From Mesorhizobium opportunistum WSM2075 (GTDB taxonomy: Bacteria; Pseudomonadota; Alphaproteobacteria; Rhizobiales; Rhizobiaceae): a stretch of DNA of 64,000 nt. Both the position numbers and the translations under genes were made by a program. Positions 49,013 through 59,992 of the stretch are shown in pieces. The stretch lies in NCBI RefSeq assembly GCF_000176035.2, contig NC_015675.1:4282001-4346000 (forward strand). The letters run 5' to 3'. The notes under the pieces are model-generated. The model saw only the letters and a program-made list of their open reading frames with translations, was not told where the DNA came from and did no database searches. Within the stretch, counting starts at the first letter, position 1, and each line of letters starts with the position of its first letter.

Positions 49013-49879
49013 ATGGACAAGACCTGGAACAACAAGGCCTGGTTTCTGGTGCTGCCGGTGCTGGTGCTGGTGGCCTTCACCGCTGTCGTCCCGCTGATGA
49101 CCGTCGTCAACTATTCGGTGCAGGACACGTTCGGCAACAATGTCTTCACCTGGGCCGGCACCGAATGGTTCGAGGAATTGCTTTCGTCCAGCCGCTTCTG
49201 GGAAGCGATGGTGCGCAACCTGATCTTCTCCTTCATCATCCTGGCAATCGAGGTGCCGCTCGGCATTTTCATCGCGCTCAACATGCCGAAAAAGGGCTGG
49301 GGCGTTCCTGTCTGCCTGGTTTTGATGTCGCTGCCGCTGCTGATCCCGTGGAACGTCGTCGGCACCATCTGGCAGGTGTTCGGACGCAACGACATCGGCC
49401 TGCTGGGCTATTATCTCAACGCGATCGGCATCGACTACAATTACGTGCAGGATCCGTTCGACGCCTGGGTGACGATCATCGTCATGGACGTTTGGCACTG
49501 GACCAGCCTCGTCGTGCTGCTCTGCTATGCCGGCCTGGTCTCGATCCCGGATGCCTTCTATCAGGCGGCCAAGATCGACGGCGCCTCGCGCTGGGCGGTG
49601 TTCCGCTACATCCAGTTGCCGAAGATGCAGCGCGTGCTTCTGATCGCCGTGCTGCTGCGCTTCATGGACAGTTTCATGATCTACACCGAACCCTTCGTCG
49701 TCACCGGCGGCGGGCCGGGCAATTCGACGACATTCCTGTCGATCGACCTCGTCAAGACCGCACTCGGCCAATTCGACCTTGGGCCGGCGGCGGCCATGTC
49801 GCTGGTCTACTTCCTCATCATCCTGTTGTTGTCATGGGTGTTCTACACCGTGATGACCAACTACGACGCGGAGCGCTGA
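49013..49879 (+). CDS. glpP: Glycerol ABC transporter, permease GlpP
   Basis: A 288-residue MalF/UgpA-type permease with six membrane segments. The EAA loop, which docks onto the ATPases, reads YQAAKIDGASRWAVFRYIQL near residue 183. It is fused end to start with glpT and two bases from glpQ, so it is mid-operon. Confidence 0.94.
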   Translation: MDKTWNNKAWFLVLPVLVLVAFTAVVPLMTVVNYSVQDTFGNNVFTWAGTEWFEELLSSSRFWEAMVRNLIFSFIILAIEVPLGIFIALNMPKKGWGVPVCLVLMSLPLLIPWNVVGTIWQVFGRNDIGLLGYYLNAIGIDYNYVQDPFDAWVTIIVMDVWHWTSLVVLLCYAGLVSIPDAFYQAAKIDGASRWAVFRYIQLPKMQRVLLIAVLLRFMDSFMIYTEPFVVTGGGPGNSTTFLSIDLVKTALGQFDLGPAAAMSLVYFLIILLLSWVFYTVMTNYDAER

Positions 49880-49880
49880 G

Positions 49881-50798
<918 letters not shown>

Positions 50799-50800
50799 CC

Positions 50801-51088
50801 ATGAACCTCGACTTCTCCTGGATGGCGTGGACCTGGCCGACGGCCGCCTTTTTCGCCGTCATCGTGCTGCTTCTGGTCGGGATGGGCGCTTGGGAATACG
50901 CCTCTCCGGGCGGCAATCCGCGCGTCGGCGTGCTGCGCTTCGAGACGACGCGCGGCGACCGTCTTTTCCTGTCGCTGCTTGGCAGCGCCTTTATCCATCT
51001 CGCTTGGCTGGGTCTTGTCGGACCCAACCTGTGGTGGGCTCTCGCTCTCTCCGTAGCCTACGCCATCGGCGTGTTCCGCTACGTATAG
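50801..51088 (+). CDS. glpU: DUF2160 small membrane protein GlpU
   Basis: A 95-residue protein with about three hydrophobic segments (WPTAAFFAVIVLLLVGMGAW, FLSLLGSAFIHLAWLGLVG, a last one near the C-terminus). It matches DUF2160, found only beside glycerol ABC transporters. Its exact role is unknown; it may be an accessory subunit. The ATG at 50801 overlaps nothing and follows glpQ by two bases. Confidence 0.9.
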   Translation: MNLDFSWMAWTWPTAAFFAVIVLLLVGMGAWEYASPGGNPRVGVLRFETTRGDRLFLSLLGSAFIHLAWLGLVGPNLWWALALSVAYAIGVFRYV

Positions 51089-51102
51089 AGGGGGAAACTG
51101 TT

Positions 51103-51130
51103 GAAGCGGCCGCGTACCGGCGGCCGCTTC
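51103..51130 (+). other. Perfect intercistronic hairpin between glpU and glpV
   Basis: GAAGCGGCCGC (51103-51113) pairs with GCGGCCGCTTC (51120-51130), an 11-bp perfect stem with a 6-base loop and no T-tract. It probably protects or segments the mRNA ahead of the abundant binding-protein gene. Confidence 0.75.
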
Positions 51131-51171
51131 AGATCGCACTTGAAATCTTTTCAAAATGTGGAGGAAACACA

Positions 51172-52896
51172 ATGCGACGGCAATTTCTAACATCGACGAC
51201 CGCGCTTGTCCTATTGCTCGGGGCAGGCAATGCGTATGCCGGAATGGACGAGGCCAAGGCCTTCCTGGACAAGGAAATAGGCGACGTCTCGACGCTTTCC
51301 CGTGCCGACCAGGAAAAGCAAATGCAGTGGTTTATCGACGCGGCCAAGCCCTTCGCCGGCATGGACATCAAGGTCGTGTCGGAAACCTTGACCACGCACC
51401 AGTACGAGTCTCAGGTGCTGGCGCCGGCCTTTACCGCCATTACCGGCATCAAGGTCACGCATGACGTCATCCAGGAAGGCGACGTCGTCGAAAAGATTCA
51501 GACCCAGATGCAAACCGGCCAGAACATCTACGACGGCTGGGTCAACGATTCGGATCTGATCGGCACGCACTGGCGCTACCAGCAGGTGCGCAACCTGACC
51601 GACTGGATGGCGGGCGAAGGCAAGGACGTCACCGATCCCATGCTGGACGTCGACGACTTCATCGGCACCAAGTTCACCACCGCGCCGGACAAGAAGCTTT
51701 ACCAGCTCCCCGACCAGCAGTTCGCGAACCTCTATTGGTTCCGCTACGACTGGTTCAACGATGAGAAGAACAAGGCCGACTTCAAGGCCAAATACGGCTA
51801 CGATCTCGGCGTCCCGGTCAACTGGTCGGCCTATGAGGACATCGCTGCGTTCTTCACCGGCCGCGACGTCGACGGCAAGAAGGTCTATGGCCACATGGAC
51901 TACGGCAAGAAGGATCCGTCGCTCGGCTGGCGGTTCACCGACGCCTGGCTGTCGATGGCCGGCAACGGCGACAAGGGCCTGCCGAATGGCGTGCCGGTCG
52001 ACGAATGGGGCATCAAGGTCGATGCGAATTCACGGCCTGTCGGCTCGTGCACGGCACGCGGCGGCGACACCAATGGACCAGCATCGGTCTACGCCATCCA
52101 GAAGTATCTTGACTGGCTGAAAGCCTATGCGCCGCCGGAAGCTCAGGGCATGACCTTCTCCGAATCCGGTCCGGTGCCGTCGCAAGGCAATGTTGCCCAG
52201 CAGATCTTCTGGTACACCGCCTTCACAGCCGACATGGTCAAGCCGGGCCTGCCGGTCATGAACGAGGACGGTACGCCGAAGTGGCGTATGGCGCCATCGC
52301 CGCACGGCTCCTACTGGAAGGACGGCATGAAGCTCGGCTATCAGGACGTCGGCTCCTGGACGCTGATGAAGTCCACGCCGACCGACCGCGCCAAGGCCGC
52401 CTGGCTTTATGCGCAGTTCGTGACCTCCAAGACCGTCGACGTGAAGAAGAGCCAGGTTGGCCTGACCTTCATTCGCGACTCCACCATCCACGACAAGAGC
52501 TTCACCGAACGTGCGCCGAAGCTCGGTGGTCTGATCGAGTTCTACCGCTCGCCGGCCCGTGTGCAGTGGACGCCGACCGGCACCAACGTGCCGGATTATC
52601 CGAAGCTGGCGCAGCTCTGGTGGCAGAACATCGGCGACGCATCCTCGGGTGCCAAGACGCCGCAGGAAGCCATGGATTCGCTCTGCGCCGATCAGGAAAA
52701 GGTCATGAGCCGTATCGAGAAATCCGGTGTCCAGGGCGACATCGGGCCGAAGATGGCCGAAGAGCACGATCTGGCCTACTGGAATGCCGACGCGGTCAAG
52801 GCCGGCAATCTCGCCCCTCAGCTGAAGCTCGAGCAGGAGAAAGACAAGCCGATCACCATCAACTACGACGAACTGGTGAAGAGCTGGCAGAAATAG
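51172..52896 (+). CDS. glpV: Glycerol ABC transporter, substrate-binding protein GlpV
   Basis: A 574-residue periplasmic binding protein, long for its class but normal for GlpV. The signal peptide is MRRQFLTSTTALVLLLGAGN with cleavage after AYA. It captures glycerol for GlpPQ-ST. The ATG at 51172 has a GGAGGAAA site. It is flanked on both sides by strong hairpins. Confidence 0.95.
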   Translation: MRRQFLTSTTALVLLLGAGNAYAGMDEAKAFLDKEIGDVSTLSRADQEKQMQWFIDAAKPFAGMDIKVVSETLTTHQYESQVLAPAFTAITGIKVTHDVIQEGDVVEKIQTQMQTGQNIYDGWVNDSDLIGTHWRYQQVRNLTDWMAGEGKDVTDPMLDVDDFIGTKFTTAPDKKLYQLPDQQFANLYWFRYDWFNDEKNKADFKAKYGYDLGVPVNWSAYEDIAAFFTGRDVDGKKVYGHMDYGKKDPSLGWRFTDAWLSMAGNGDKGLPNGVPVDEWGIKVDANSRPVGSCTARGGDTNGPASVYAIQKYLDWLKAYAPPEAQGMTFSESGPVPSQGNVAQQIFWYTAFTADMVKPGLPVMNEDGTPKWRMAPSPHGSYWKDGMKLGYQDVGSWTLMKSTPTDRAKAAWLYAQFVTSKTVDVKKSQVGLTFIRDSTIHDKSFTERAPKLGGLIEFYRSPARVQWTPTGTNVPDYPKLAQLWWQNIGDASSGAKTPQEAMDSLCADQEKVMSRIEKSGVQGDIGPKMAEEHDLAYWNADAVKAGNLAPQLKLEQEKDKPITINYDELVKSWQK

Positions 52897-52907
52897 GACT
52901 GTCTATG

Positions 52908-52966
52908 CGGGCGCTCGCGCCCGTGTGAAATTAGGGGAGGCGGCGCGTTGCCGTCTCCCTTCTTTG
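52908..52966 (+). terminator. Tandem hairpins after glpV, the second a probable partial terminator
   Basis: First, CGGGCGC/GCGCCCG (52908-52923). Then GGGAGGCGGC (52935-52944) with GCCGTCTCCC (52950-52959) is followed by TTCTTT. It lies between glpV and glpK and should lower but not abolish glpK read-through. Confidence 0.7.
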
Positions 52967-52988
52967 TATCGAGGCGGAGGACGTTGGG

Positions 52989-54482
52989 ATGAGTGGTTTT
53001 GTGCTGGCGATCGACCAGGGTACGACGTCGACCCGGGCGATCATGTTCGATGGCGACATGAAAGTCGTCGGCTCCGGGCAGAAGGAATTCACCCAGCACT
53101 ATCCGGCCTCCGGCTGGGTCGAACACGATCCGGAGGAAATCTGGAGCAGTGTCGTGGCGACGGTGAAAGCCGCGCTGAAGAAGGCCGGTCGCGTCGCTTC
53201 GGATGTCGCGGCCATCGGCATCACCAACCAGCGCGAGACCGTCGTCATCTGGGACAGGGCGACGGGCAAGCCGATCCACAATGCGATCGTCTGGCAGGAT
53301 CGCCGCACCGCACCGCTCTGCCACAAGCTCAAGAAGCAAGGGCAGGAGAAGAAATTCACCCGCAAGACCGGCCTGCTGCTCGATCCTTATTTTTCGGGCA
53401 CCAAGATCGCCTGGATGCTCGACAAGGTGAAAGGGGCGAGGCGACGCGCGGAGAAGGGCGAGTTGCTGGCCGGCACCATCGATAGTTTCCTGATCTGGCG
53501 GCTGACCGGCGGCAAGGTCCACGCCACCGATGCCACCAATGCCTCGCGCACGCTGGTCTACAACATCGCCGAGAATGTCTGGGACGAGGAACTGCTTTCG
53601 ATCCTGCGCATCCCCGCCGCGATGCTGCCTGAGGTGAAGGATTGCGCCGACGATTACGGCGCCACCGAGAAGGGTCTGTTCGGCGCCGAGATAAAGATCT
53701 TCGGCGTTGCCGGCGACCAGCATGCCGCGACCATCGGCCAGGCCTGCTTCGAGCCGGGCATGATGAAGTCGACCTATGGCACCGGCTGCTTCGCGCTGCT
53801 CAACACCGGCAGCGACCTGGTCCGTTCGAAGAACCGGCTGTTGACCACCATAGCCTACCGGCTGAACGGCAGGACGACCTATGCGCTGGAAGGCTCAATC
53901 TTCATTGCCGGTGCGGCCGTGCAATGGCTGCGTGACGGCATCAAGGTGATCGGCAAGGCCGAGCAGAGCGGCAAATTGGCTGATGAGGCTGATCCCTCGC
54001 AAAACGTCTATCTGGTGCCGGCCTTCGTCGGGCTCGGCGCGCCGCACTGGGACGCCGAAGCGCGCGGCGCCATCTTCGGGCTGACCCGCAATTCCGGTCC
54101 GGCGGAGTTTGCGCGCGCCGCACTTGAATCGGTCGCCTATCAGACGCGCGACCTGCTCGACGCCATGCGCAAGGACTGGAAGGGCGGCGCGGCCAAGACG
54201 GTGCTCAGGGTCGATGGCGGCATGGTTGCATCGGACTGGACCATGCAGCGCCTGGCCGACATCCTCGACGCACCCGTCGACCGCCCGACCATTCTGGAGA
54301 CCACGGCGCTGGGGGCGGCCTGGCTCGCCGGGTCGAAGGCGGGCGTGTGGCCGGATGCCAAGAAGTTTGCGAAAAGCTGGGCGCTCGAGCGGCGCTTCCA
54401 GCCGGATATGGATAGCTCCATACGCTCGGCCAAACTCGCAGGCTGGCGCGATGCTGTGCGCAGGACCCTGAGCGTGCCATAA
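52989..54482 (+). CDS. glpK: Glycerol kinase
   Basis: A 497-residue FGGY kinase. Visible motifs are [15 protein letters not shown] (ATP phosphate loop), [27 protein letters not shown] and [12 protein letters not shown]. The FGGY C-terminal region [19 protein letters not shown] is complete. It phosphorylates imported glycerol for GlpD. It is last in the operon, 92 bases after glpV beyond the hairpins, with a GGAGGA site. Confidence 0.97.
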   Translation: MSGFVLAIDQGTTSTRAIMFDGDMKVVGSGQKEFTQHYPASGWVEHDPEEIWSSVVATVKAALKKAGRVASDVAAIGITNQRETVVIWDRATGKPIHNAIVWQDRRTAPLCHKLKKQGQEKKFTRKTGLLLDPYFSGTKIAWMLDKVKGARRRAEKGELLAGTIDSFLIWRLTGGKVHATDATNASRTLVYNIAENVWDEELLSILRIPAAMLPEVKDCADDYGATEKGLFGAEIKIFGVAGDQHAATIGQACFEPGMMKSTYGTGCFALLNTGSDLVRSKNRLLTTIAYRLNGRTTYALEGSIFIAGAAVQWLRDGIKVIGKAEQSGKLADEADPSQNVYLVPAFVGLGAPHWDAEARGAIFGLTRNSGPAEFARAALESVAYQTRDLLDAMRKDWKGGAAKTVLRVDGGMVASDWTMQRLADILDAPVDRPTILETTALGAAWLAGSKAGVWPDAKKFAKSWALERRFQPDMDSSIRSAKLAGWRDAVRRTLSVP

Positions 54483-54509
54483 CCGATTGTCTAATGGGGG
54501 CGAGGGGAA

Positions 54510-54986
54510 ATGAAGCCAGATTGGTATCCTGATTGGCGCGACGAGGCTATCGAACAACTGAATGCCAAGAATGCCCGTTTGGAGAAAGACTTCCAGCTCG
54601 GCCACTGGTCTCGCTACGATTATGACATGACGACAGGAAGGCTTCTGTTCTCCAAGGAGGGGGCGGTCAAGGTGATCGCCGAGATCCAGATTGCCGGCTC
54701 CACGAGCGCCAAGGCAGATAACTGGCTGTGGGCCTGGGCAAATTCGAATTTGCCCGACGATGTTCTCAGCGACGCAAAGCTGGTTCGATCCTTCGGCGAG
54801 AAAAACAGCATTGACGAGCTGACTCAGTCTTACGTGAGAGATGCGGATAATGACCTGGAAGTGCTCGGCTGGGAATTGACGGCGGCGGCGGTTCGAATTT
54901 GCGATGCCCTTGGAGCGTACCGCTCGCCGCGTGGTGAAGGCGGTGCGCTTTTTCTTATTCTGAAGAGCGTCAAATGGGCAGGCTGA
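54510..54986 (+). CDS. Unrecognised protein (158 residues, DUF6882-like)
   Basis: A 158-residue soluble protein with YDYDMTTGRLLFSKEGAVKV, then a helical part NWLWAWANSNLPDDVLSDAK. This layout resembles the DUF6882 group, whose role is unknown. It is separated from glpK by 27 bases and could be on the same transcript, but a glycerol role is not indicated. Codon use is slightly less G+C biased than that of the glp genes. Confidence 0.65.
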   Translation: MKPDWYPDWRDEAIEQLNAKNARLEKDFQLGHWSRYDYDMTTGRLLFSKEGAVKVIAEIQIAGSTSAKADNWLWAWANSNLPDDVLSDAKLVRSFGEKNSIDELTQSYVRDADNDLEVLGWELTAAAVRICDALGAYRSPRGEGGALFLILKSVKWAG

Positions 54987-55059
54987 CAACGCTCCGATAG
55001 AGAAGACCCGCGCCAGTTCTGGCACGGGCCTGCTCGTCAGCTACTTAATCACCCGCAAA

Positions 55060-55530
55060 TCAATAGGGCGAACGGCACTGCCGACGCGGACCGTAGTTCG
55101 GCTGGAACGTGTTGTCCGAAGCGCGGTAGCTGCGATAGCGGTCGTAGCACCACTGCACATGGGCATTGCCTTCATAGACGCGGTTGTTCTCGCTGTTGAC
55201 GATCGCGCCGGTGATCAGCGCGCCGGTGGCGAAGGCCGCGAGCGGGAACCAGTAGTCGCCGTGACGGCGATAGCCGCGACGGTATTCGCGATAGCCGCGA
55301 TGGCCATTCCAATACATGCCGCCATTGCGGGCGAAACTGCGGTTGCGCGAGAAATTGCGGTCAAAGGAGCGGTTTCTCCTCCACTCGCGGTACTGCACTG
55401 TCTGCACATCAGGCGTTACGGTCTGGGATAGGGGTACATAGGCAGTTGCAGCGTTGACCGGCACCACTTCCGCCGCAACAAATGTGGCCGAAAGGGTAGC
55501 TGCAATCACGCCGGATAGGATTCTGTTCAT
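55060..55530 (-). CDS. BA14K-family exported protein
   Basis: A 156-residue protein. It has a signal peptide at the N-terminus (cleavage near VNA-ATAYV), an Arg/Tyr/Asn-rich low-complexity middle, a membrane helix ([17 protein letters not shown]) and the C-terminal BA14K motif [20 protein letters not shown] ending in a Cys. BA14K is known in Brucella as an immunoreactive surface protein and is common in rhizobia; function is unsettled. The ATG at 55530 follows GGAGAAGA. Confidence 0.88.
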   Translation of the reverse strand: MNRILSGVIAATLSATFVAAEVVPVNAATAYVPLSQTVTPDVQTVQYREWRRNRSFDRNFSRNRSFARNGGMYWNGHRGYREYRRGYRRHGDYWFPLAAFATGALITGAIVNSENNRVYEGNAHVQWCYDRYRSYRASDNTFQPNYGPRRQCRSPY

Positions 55531-55762
55531 CGGTCTTCTCCTCGAAGGATTGGCGGACGTCCCTGTAGGCCGAAAACGGTCGGCGCAGGGGATTTGTTCC
55601 CCCGCATCGGCTGTCGCCGACGGGCAGAGGCCAGGAGCGACCTTAGGGTGCCGCAATTGCCAGCGCTGGACAGGTTCACGGGCCCGCTTTTTCCGGTTGA
55701 CCGGCCGAAGCACTCTCCCTATGTTCCGCGCAATTTCGAGGGCGGCCTTTTCGAGCCCGCGG

Positions 55763-55838
55763 GAGCGCGTAGCTCAGCCGGTAGAGCAACTGACTTTTAA
55801 TCAGTAGGTCATGGGTTCGAATCCCATCGCGCTCACCA
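55763..55838 (+). tRNA. tRNA-Lys (anticodon TTT)
   Basis: A full cloverleaf: acceptor GAGCGCG/CGCGCTC, D arm GCTC/GAGC, anticodon arm ACTGA-CTTTTAA-TCAGT with anticodon TTT, T arm ATGGG-TTCGAAT-CCCAT, and an encoded CCA end. Length 76. Confidence 0.97.
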
Positions 55839-55933
55839 TTGCCTCAAGGTACATCCGGAATCATCGGACACGCTACCTCAGCGTAAATGAATGCTTCCTG
55901 CCGAAGCGGCCCAAGTACCCTATCAGTTGCCGC

Positions 55934-56443
55934 TCAGTTATCCCGCGAGAAATGCACGCCGAGAACCGTGGCTTTCTTTGCCAGCAGGCCCTCCAGGTCG
56001 GCGTCCGATCGCTTGGTGCCGGTGCGCTCGCGCAATAGCGCGATCGCTGCCTTCATCGACAGCGAGGCATCCTCTCGGTGACTGCCCAGAATGGCATCCG
56101 CCGCGCCGGCGACATCCGTGGTCTCTGCTGGTGCGCGCATGGTCTGATCCTTTCGGTCCAGGTCGGCTTCGGTGCCGCCGACAGATTCCCTGGCGCCGCG
56201 GTCGAAAACCACCGCCAATCCGTTCTTGACAGCAAGGGCCGCGACCATGTCGTCGAGTTCGTGCGCCGAAATCCCGGGTTTCAGCACACGATGGACCGCC
56301 CTGGAGGCCTGGTCCGTCGAGACGTAGCCGAAGTGCCGCTTCCTCGCCTCGACATATTGCTCAATGATCATTGCCACGCGCCGGGCGGCAATATCGTCGG
56401 ATCGCTGCAACGCAACCTCCTTGTGCTGTCGTGACCGCGACAT
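55934..56443 (-). CDS. Unrecognised soluble protein (169 residues)
   Basis: A 169-residue charged, mostly helical protein without signal or membrane segment. The N-terminal half (ALQRSDDIAARRVAMIIEQY, YVSTDQASRAVHRVLKPGIS) looks like a small three-helix module. The C-terminal half has SMKAAIALLRERTGTKRSDA. I do not recognise it. It lies alone between the tRNA and the carbohydrate cluster, transcribed away from the latter. Confidence 0.62.
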   Translation of the reverse strand: MSRSRQHKEVALQRSDDIAARRVAMIIEQYVEARKRHFGYVSTDQASRAVHRVLKPGISAHELDDMVAALAVKNGLAVVFDRGARESVGGTEADLDRKDQTMRAPAETTDVAGAADAILGSHREDASLSMKAAIALLRERTGTKRSDADLEGLLAKKATVLGVHFSRDN

Positions 56444-56520
56444 GCAGGAAACAAGGGTACCGAATGTGAATTAGCGCGGGCAGGGCGAAGATCAATCGTC
56501 GCCTTTGGCGCCCCTTCTTT

Positions 56521-56558
56521 GATTGGGGAACGATCCCGCGATTGGGGAACGATCCCGC
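56521..56558. repeat. 19-bp tandem duplication
   Basis: GATTGGGGAACGATCCCGC occurs twice back to back (56521-56539 and 56540-56558), 50 bases before the glycosyltransferase start. Confidence 0.95.
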
Positions 56559-56607
56559 GGCTCAAGCATTTTCGCTATGTCGATCCGATTTGAGGGAACT
56601 AAGGGTC

Positions 56608-57681
56608 ATGAAGATTGCCCACGTCGCGCCGCTTTTTGAATCCGTGCCGCCGAGACTCTATGGCGGGACCGAGCGCATCATCTCCTACCTTACCGAAGCG
56701 CTCGTCGAGCTTGGCCACGACGTGACATTGTTCGCCAGCGGCGATGCGAAGACCTCCGCCGGGCTGGTGCCATGCCGCGAAAGGGCGCTTCGTCTCGACC
56801 CCCGCCCGTTGAAATCGGAGATCGCGGCGCATCTGTCGATGCTCGACGAGGTGAGGAAACGGGCCGACGATTTTGACGTCATCCATTTCCATCTCAGCCA
56901 CTTCCTGCATTTCCCGTTTTTTCGCGATATGCCGCAACGCACGGTGACGACGCCGCATGGCAGGCTGGATTACGCGGACCTCGCACAAGCCTATGACCGG
57001 TTCCCCCGGTTTCCAATGATTTCGATATCCCGCAGCCAGCGGGCGCGGTTCGCATCGGCGAACTGGCTGGCGACGATCCACCATGGACTGCCGCTCAAGC
57101 TCTATGAACCTGACTTCGAGGCGGGTTCGGATGGCGTCTATCTTGCCTTCCTCGGCAGGATGTCGCGCGACAAACGGCCGGACCGGGCGATCGAGATTGC
57201 CCGCCGCACCGGCCTGAAACTCAAGCTCGCGGCCAAGATCGGTGATGGCGATCGCGCCTATTTCGAGGAAGTCGTCCAGCCGATGATCGATGGCGACCGG
57301 GTCGAATATGTCGGCGAGATCAGCGAGGACCAGAAGAGCCGGTTTCTCGGCAACGCCGCCGCCTTGCTGTTCCCCATTGACTGGCCGGAGCCGTTCGGCC
57401 TTGCCGTGGTCGAGGCCATGGCTTGCGGAACACCGGTCATGGCGTGGAGCTGCGGCGCCATGCCCGAGATCGTCGATCACGGCGTGACCGGTTTCGTCGT
57501 CGAGACCATCGAAGATGCCGTCGCCACGATGCCGGCTCTCCTGCAACTCGACAGGCGACGAATAAGGGGGGTCTTCGAAAAGCGGTTTTCAGCCGACAGG
57601 ATGGCAGGCGACTATGTCGCGGCGTACTCCCGGCTGACTGGCAGCCACGAGGGCAGCCATGAGGAAATCAGGGCCTCATAG
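56608..57681 (+). CDS. GT4-family glycosyltransferase
   Basis: A 357-residue GT-B glycosyltransferase. The N-terminal acceptor domain starts MKIAHVAPLFESVPPRLYGG, and the C-terminal donor domain has AFLGRMSRDKRPDRAIEIAR and the sugar-nucleotide motif EPFGLAVVEAMACGTPVMAW. Donor and acceptor are unknown. Such enzymes often stand beside the debranching-type glycosidase that follows here. The ATG at 56608 follows GGGAACTAAGG. Confidence 0.88.
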   Translation: MKIAHVAPLFESVPPRLYGGTERIISYLTEALVELGHDVTLFASGDAKTSAGLVPCRERALRLDPRPLKSEIAAHLSMLDEVRKRADDFDVIHFHLSHFLHFPFFRDMPQRTVTTPHGRLDYADLAQAYDRFPRFPMISISRSQRARFASANWLATIHHGLPLKLYEPDFEAGSDGVYLAFLGRMSRDKRPDRAIEIARRTGLKLKLAAKIGDGDRAYFEEVVQPMIDGDRVEYVGEISEDQKSRFLGNAAALLFPIDWPEPFGLAVVEAMACGTPVMAWSCGAMPEIVDHGVTGFVVETIEDAVATMPALLQLDRRRIRGVFEKRFSADRMAGDYVAAYSRLTGSHEGSHEEIRAS

Positions 57682-57722
57682 AGCGCTTCACCCGCTCGAA
57701 AAACCAGCACGGGACAATCTTC

Positions 57723-59891
57723 TTGACCATCACCCAACTCGACGAGCGCAAGCTTGATCCGGCAATAGCGCTGGCATCCCTGGACGAGACCGCGCCAAGG
57801 GAACCGCACCGGCTTTTCGCCCTCAAGCATGGCGACTCCTTCGCCGTCGCCGATGCCTATGGCGACATACGCGGTGTCGGCGACGGCTTTTTCCGCGACG
57901 ACACGCGTGTGCTTTCTGAATTCCGGCTGACCGTCGGCGGGCGGTCGACGTCCTTGCTCGGCGCATCGCTCAGCCAGGACAACGTGCTGTTCACCACCAA
58001 TCTGACCAACCTGCCGATCGAGAGCATCGGCGGCCGCCCCATTCCGCAAGGCGCGATCCACATCGAGCGCGTCAGGCTGATTTGGCAGGACCGGCTTTAC
58101 GAACGCCTGACGCTTTCCAACTACAGCCAGGAACATTCGAGCCTCCGGCTTTCGCTGCGCTTTGCCGCGGATTTCCGGGACATGTTCGAAGTGCGCGGCT
58201 CGACGCGGCCCAAACGCGGCACCGCGCGCACAGCCGAAATCGGCAAGAACACGGTGATGCTTCGCTACGAGGGCCTGGACAAGGTGGAGCGCACGTCGGC
58301 GATCTCGTTTTCGCAAGTTCCGGACGAATTGACCTCGGAGCAGGCGGATTTCTTCATCGCCGTCACCAAGCGCAGCCGCAAGACGCTCTATGTCGAGGTC
58401 GGCACCGAGATCGCGGATGCTCCGGAACGCGAACGATTTCGTGCGGCCGCCGCTCGCGCGCGATTCGGCATGCGGGCCAAGCGCCGCCACGGTGCAACGC
58501 TGCACAGCTCGGGCCGGGTGTTCAACGACTGGATCGAGCGGGCACGCGCCGACGTGGCGCTGCTGACCACGGAACTGGCGACAGGTCCCTATCCCTACGC
58601 CGGCATCCCGTGGTTCTCGACGGCCTTCGGCAGGGACGGGGTGATCTCGGCCCTGCAAATGCTCTGGCTCAATCCCGGCCTGGCGCGGGGCGTGCTCGCT
58701 TTTCTGGCGCAGCATCAGGCGACCGAAACCTCGCCCTTCAGCGACTCCCAGCCCGGTAAGATCATGCATGAGACACGCAAGGGCGAGATGACGGCGCTCA
58801 GCGAACTGCCGTTCGGCCGTTACTATGGGGGTGTCGACACGACCCCGCTCTATGTCCATCTCGCCTGCGCCTATGCCGACCGCACCGGCGACACGAAGTT
58901 CATCGACGGCCTGTGGCCATCGCTGTGTGCCGCCGCCGAATGGATCGAGGCGGCGAGCCAGCCGACGGGATTCCTGACCTACCAGCGCGCCGCGGAATCG
59001 GGCCTAGCCAACCAGGGATGGAAGGACAGTTTTGATTCGGTTTTTCATGCCGACGGCCGCATTCCGAAAGGCCCGATCGCACTGGTCGAGGTGCAAGGCT
59101 ATGTCTTTGCAGCGTTCCAGGGATTGGCGAAACTGGCTCGGCTGCGCGACGAAACCGAAAAGGCGGAAGCCTGGGAGAAGCGCGCCGAGGAAATCCGCCA
59201 ACGGGTCGAAAACCAGTTCTGGATCGAAGAACTCGGTTACTACGCGCTCGCCCTGGACGGCGACGGTGAACCCTGCAAGGTGCGCACCTCCAATGCCGGC
59301 CATCTGCTTTATGTCGGCCTTCCCGACCCGGATCGCGCGCGCATCGTCGCCGACCAGTTGCTGTCGGCCTCATTCTCCTCCGGCTGGGGGCTGCGGACGC
59401 TGGCGGACGACGCCATCTTCTTCAATCCGATGTCCTACCACAACGGTTCCATCTGGCCGCACGACACCGCGATCTGCGCTGCCGGACTGGCGCGGTACGG
59501 CATCAGGGACAATGTGGTGCGGCTGATGAGCGGAACGTTCGAATCCGCTGTTCATTTCAACATGCGCCTGCCCGAACTGTTCTGCGGCTTCACCCGCGCA
59601 CCGGGCGAGGCGCCCATCGCCTATCCGGTTGCCTGCTTGCCGCAGGCCTGGTCGGCCGGCTCCGCCTTCATGCTCATGCAGGCGTGCCTGGGTCTTCAGA
59701 TCGACGGCTGGACCGGCGAAATTCAGGTGACGAGACCGCGCCTGCCGATCGGCATCGACAATCTGGTGGTCCGCCATCTGGCGGTGGCGGGCGCCTCTGT
59801 CGACCTCACATTTCAACGGGTCGGCGACCGGGTCGGCGCCTTTCTGGCCGATCGCCATGAGGGGCTGGTGCCGCTCGTGGTCAGGAGCTGA
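57723..59891 (+). CDS. Amylo-alpha-1,6-glucosidase-type protein
   Basis: A 722-residue protein with an N-terminal glycogen-debranching-like domain (HRLFALKHGDSFAVADAYGD, FFRDDTRVLSEFRL, about residues 25-230) and an (alpha/alpha)6 glycosidase domain with WFSTAFGRDGVISALQML and YHNGSIWPHDTAICAAGL. It should act on alpha-glucan or a related glucoside. The start is a TTG at 57723, 41 bases after the glycosyltransferase, with a poor ribosome-binding site. Coupling to the gene before it is likely. Confidence 0.85.
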   Translation: MTITQLDERKLDPAIALASLDETAPREPHRLFALKHGDSFAVADAYGDIRGVGDGFFRDDTRVLSEFRLTVGGRSTSLLGASLSQDNVLFTTNLTNLPIESIGGRPIPQGAIHIERVRLIWQDRLYERLTLSNYSQEHSSLRLSLRFAADFRDMFEVRGSTRPKRGTARTAEIGKNTVMLRYEGLDKVERTSAISFSQVPDELTSEQADFFIAVTKRSRKTLYVEVGTEIADAPERERFRAAAARARFGMRAKRRHGATLHSSGRVFNDWIERARADVALLTTELATGPYPYAGIPWFSTAFGRDGVISALQMLWLNPGLARGVLAFLAQHQATETSPFSDSQPGKIMHETRKGEMTALSELPFGRYYGGVDTTPLYVHLACAYADRTGDTKFIDGLWPSLCAAAEWIEAASQPTGFLTYQRAAESGLANQGWKDSFDSVFHADGRIPKGPIALVEVQGYVFAAFQGLAKLARLRDETEKAEAWEKRAEEIRQRVENQFWIEELGYYALALDGDGEPCKVRTSNAGHLLYVGLPDPDRARIVADQLLSASFSSGWGLRTLADDAIFFNPMSYHNGSIWPHDTAICAAGLARYGIRDNVVRLMSGTFESAVHFNMRLPELFCGFTRAPGEAPIAYPVACLPQAWSAGSAFMLMQACLGLQIDGWTGEIQVTRPRLPIGIDNLVVRHLAVAGASVDLTFQRVGDRVGAFLADRHEGLVPLVVRS

Positions 59892-59992
59892 AAAATCGGA
59901 ACCATCGCGCTCGGTGAGCGTTTGACCATCACGCGGGGTTGCCGGGACAACGGGCCCGCTGCACTATCTCATTGAAAGGTAAGTCGATTTCA

